A stretch of 35,983 bases of DNA from an uncultured Blautia sp. (GTDB lineage Bacteria > Bacillota_A > Clostridia > Lachnospirales > Lachnospiraceae), in the NCBI GenBank assembly GCA_905209435.1, contig CAJLTE010000024.1:1-35983 (forward strand). The letters are read 5' to 3'. Of the stretch, positions 34,352-35,983 are shown piece by piece (position 1 is the stretch's first letter; each line of letters opens with the position of its first letter). Made by a program: the position numbers and the translations under genes. The notes beneath the pieces were generated by a model, which saw only the letters and a list, made by a program, of their open reading frames with translations, was not told the origin of the DNA and did no database searches.

Positions 34352-34360
34352 TGCTATAAT
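34352..34360 (+). promoter_or_regulatory. Extended -10 promoter for the nitroreductase gene
   Basis: TGCTATAAT is an extended -10 element with a poor -35. The leader to 34471 is about 100 bases and contains the small pairing CCGG-TAAGG-CCGG. Confidence 0.55.
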
Positions 34361-34470
34361 ATAGGAAAATATTGTTACATTTTATCCGGTAAGGCCGGCG
34401 GATGTTTTGAGATGCTTTGACTATAGAGGTATCTTTAATGAGAGTAAATAAGTATGGGAGGATATAAGAC

Positions 34471-34989
34471 ATGAATGAAACAATGAAGAATCTTCTGGAA
34501 CGCAGAAGTGTACGTGGGTATAAAAAAGATCTGGTTCCGACGGAAGTGTTGGATGAAATCCTTGAGGCTGGTAAGTATGCGCCGAGTGGTATGGGACAGC
34601 AGAAAACTCTTATGTTGGTGACTCAAAATCCGGAGCTTGTTGCAAAGCTTTCTAAAATGAATGCAGATGTGATGGGAACCAAGAATGATCCGTTTTATGG
34701 TGCACCGACAGTTGTGATCGTTTTTGCGGACAGCGAGCAGGGGACCTGTGTGGAAAATGGAAGCCTTGTTATGGGAAATCTGATGAATGCGGCTCATGCT
34801 GTTGGGGTGGATTCCTGCTGGATCCATCGTGCAAAAGAGGTATTTGCTTCTGAAGAGGGTAAAGCTCTGAAGGCTGAATGGGGCGTTCCGGAATCTTATA
34901 TTGGTATTGGCCATTGTGTGCTCGGTTATCGTTCCGGAGATTATCCCGAGGCTAAGGCGAGAAAAGATGGTTTTGTAATTCGGGTTTAA
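34471..34989 (+). CDS. Nitroreductase-family flavoprotein
   Basis: A 172-residue FMN-dependent oxidoreductase. The start motif LLERRSVRGYKK (FMN phosphate contacts), the APSGMGQQ loop and the late YIGIGHCVLGY block are typical. The family reduces nitro compounds, quinones or flavins with NAD(P)H, and many members have unknown natural substrates. Its length is at the short end of the family. The start has GGGAGGA upstream. It is not clearly in an operon; the acylphosphatase gene follows after 63 bases. Confidence 0.93.
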   Translation: MNETMKNLLERRSVRGYKKDLVPTEVLDEILEAGKYAPSGMGQQKTLMLVTQNPELVAKLSKMNADVMGTKNDPFYGAPTVVIVFADSEQGTCVENGSLVMGNLMNAAHAVGVDSCWIHRAKEVFASEEGKALKAEWGVPESYIGIGHCVLGYRSGDYPEAKARKDGFVIRV

Positions 34990-35052
34990 TGATGCGGCGG
35001 ATCATGTGCTTTATGTATTGGTAAGTAATATGACAGATATGGGGATGACGGT

Positions 35053-35472
35053 GTGAGTATTTTTAAGAGGAAGAAGTATGAAACTTTTCTTGAGGCTTCT
35101 GGAACATCGGAGTCAAGCGAGATAACTGATAGTTCAGGGGAGTATGCCAGAGGTGTTTGGGAGAGTCGTAAGTTACAGAAAGGACAGGGTTCGGAGATGA
35201 GCAGAGACCTGATCAGGAAGCATTATTGGTTTTCGGGGAGAGTGCAGGGAGTTGGATTTCGGTACCGGGCCTGTTATATTGCCAGTTCGCTGGGAGTGAC
35301 CGGATGGGTAAGAAATAATTGGGATGACCGCGTGGAGATGGAAGCGCAGGGGACCAGGGAGGAACTTGCCAGGATGGTTGAGATGTTGTATAGACAGAGT
35401 TTTATTGGGATTGAGGGGATTGAGGATAAGGTTATTCCTGTTGAGGTGGAAAGTGGGTTTTATGCCCGATAG
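35053..35472 (+). CDS. Acylphosphatase with N-terminal extension
   Basis: Residues about 50-139 match acylphosphatase, a small enzyme that hydrolyses acyl phosphates. The phosphate-binding loop with catalytic arginine is in GRVQGVGFRYR, and the catalytic asparagine is in GWVRNNWDD. About 48 extra residues precede the domain (MSIFKRKKYETFLEASG, then Ser/Glu-rich), whereas family members are usually 90-100 long. The start at 35053 is a GTG with GGGGATG upstream. An internal ATG at the start of MSRDLIRKHYWF would give a normal-sized protein, with an imperfect AAAGGA site 12 bases before it. Which start is used is unclear. The stop codon touches the first copy of a tandem repeat. Confidence 0.85.
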   Translation: MSIFKRKKYETFLEASGTSESSEITDSSGEYARGVWESRKLQKGQGSEMSRDLIRKHYWFSGRVQGVGFRYRACYIASSLGVTGWVRNNWDDRVEMEAQGTREELARMVEMLYRQSFIGIEGIEDKVIPVEVESGFYAR

Positions 35473-35708
35473 GGACATAAGCGCGGACCATTTTCTTCGG
35501 CTTGATTTCGGACCTTGAGAAAAGCTAAGTCCTGGGAAATCAGGTAAAAGGGGACGCAAGAGCGAACCATTCTCTTCGGCTCGGTTTCGGACCTTGAGAA
35601 AAGTTAAGTCCTGGGAAATCAGGTAAAAGGGGACGCAAGAGCGAACCATTCTCTTCGGCTCGGTTTCGGACCTTAAGAAAAGCTAAGCCCTGAAAAATCT
35701 GCTAAAAG
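35472..35708. repeat. Three tandem direct repeats, 79-bp period
   Basis: Copies begin at 35472, 35551 and 35630. Copies 2 and 3 are nearly identical over their first 50 bases (GGGACGCAAGAGCGAACC to CGGACCTT). Copy 1 has drifted. Each copy holds a GGACCTT/AAGTCC-type hairpin, and copies 1 and 2 also hold CCTG-GGAAAT-CAGG. Copy 3 diverges at its end and runs into the palindrome. There is no coding frame and no spacer, so this is not CRISPR. Confidence 0.9.
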
Positions 35709-35828
35709 CATTCGCAAATAACTCAAACTCGCTGCGCTCAGACAGTGAGTGATTTGCGAATAACGCAGATTTTTCAGGGCTAAGATTTTCTAAAGGTCCT
35801 GTAAAGGTCGCCGAAGAGAATGGTTCGC
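35641..35828. repeat. Long nested palindrome (inverted repeat) sharing its left arm with the tandem repeat
   Basis: Outer arms of 19 bases (35641-35659 and 35810-35828) are perfectly complementary. Middle arms of 17 bases (35686-35702 and 35765-35781) and inner arms of 10 bases (35710-35719 and 35752-35761) are also perfect. The loop contains CTCGCTGCGCTCAGACAG. The whole 188-base unit could fold into one long hairpin as RNA or as a cruciform. No transposase gene or target-site duplication was seen. Confidence 0.9.
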
Positions 35829-35983
35829 GCTTGCTGGCTGTTGGCTGGGGCAGATGGTTGTGGTGGTAGAATTTTCTTATATATAGTATAGAAGAAGTGA
35901 ACTGGACATAGATATAGTAGATGGTGTGGATTTATTGCTGGATGCAGGAAAATGATACGGATGACAGATTTTAGGGTGAAATA
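35829..35983. other. Intergenic tail of the window
   Basis: After the palindrome there is a TTG/GG-rich stretch and then AT-rich sequence with TATATATAGTATAG near 35879. I see no gene. With the repeats, 35473-35983 is the only gap above 300 bases without a gene. Confidence 0.4.

Noticed and set aside
35472..35708. CRISPR array
   Set aside because: The 79-bp units follow each other directly with no unique spacers, and no cas gene is present.

Overview
The window looks like chromosomal sequence from an anaerobic, spore-forming Firmicute, most likely a Lachnospiraceae (Blautia-like) gut bacterium. The reasons are moderate G+C, strong AGGAGG-type ribosome binding sites, spore genes (spmA/spmB, a SipL-like protein, a gerA-type receptor operon), glycogen genes, and several families typical of that group (DUF4317, DUF1934, divergent polysaccharide-deacetylase-like proteins). 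The genus is inference. No rRNA, tRNA, CRISPR array, transposase or prophage gene was seen, so this is mostly core chromosome.

Layout. 1-702: 3' end of a glycogen phosphorylase gene. 865-3474 (minus): a NifX-like/SlyD-like fusion protein and a D-aminoacylase-type amidohydrolase. 3736-4893: spmA-spmB. 5024-5773 (minus): a PlsC acyltransferase. 6004-8025: a PrcB-domain lipoprotein and a SipL-like SPOCS/LysM protein. 8141-9728: ispE overlapping a GntR/FadR regulator. 9899-13417: a germination operon with gerAA, a fused gerAB-gerAC gene and a 90-residue orphan. 13457-14792: murI and a DUF1934 gene. 14938-15393 (minus): a one-pass membrane protein. 15647-21541: an envelope cluster of two divergent deacetylase-like paralogues, a trigger-factor-like lipoprotein and a canonical NodB-type deacetylase with wall-binding repeats. 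21841-23724: glgB. 23979-24212: a 77-residue protein with its own promoter and terminator. 24432-26647: two COG0523/CobW-type proteins, one with a Cys/His-rich metal-binding stretch and the other fused to a YcgQ/TIGR03943-like domain. 26662-32098: pth, mfd and a parvulin-like lipoprotein. 32232-34194 (minus): a HAD phosphatase and a DUF4317 protein. 34471-35472: a nitroreductase and an acylphosphatase. 35472-35828: tandem 79-bp repeats running into a long nested palindrome.

Themes. (1) Sporulation and germination: spmAB, the SipL-like gene and the ger operon all lie within 10 kb. The GerAB subunit continues into a lipobox and the N-terminal GerAC domain. (2) Envelope protein folding and wall editing: three membrane-anchored deacetylase-type enzymes and two lipoprotein prolyl isomerases, many with acidic or Pro/Thr-rich tails. 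(3) Metal handling: a His/Cys-rich NifX-SlyD fusion and a tandem CobW pair, suggesting Zn or Ni delivery. Glycogen genes sit at the left edge and in the middle but do not form one operon.

The strongest candidates for something new are the GerAB-GerAC fusion, which may be a polyprotein cut at its internal lipobox, the NifX-SlyD fusion, the CobW-YcgQ-like fusion, and the repeat/palindrome element at the right end. All function calls come from reading motifs by eye; no database search was run.
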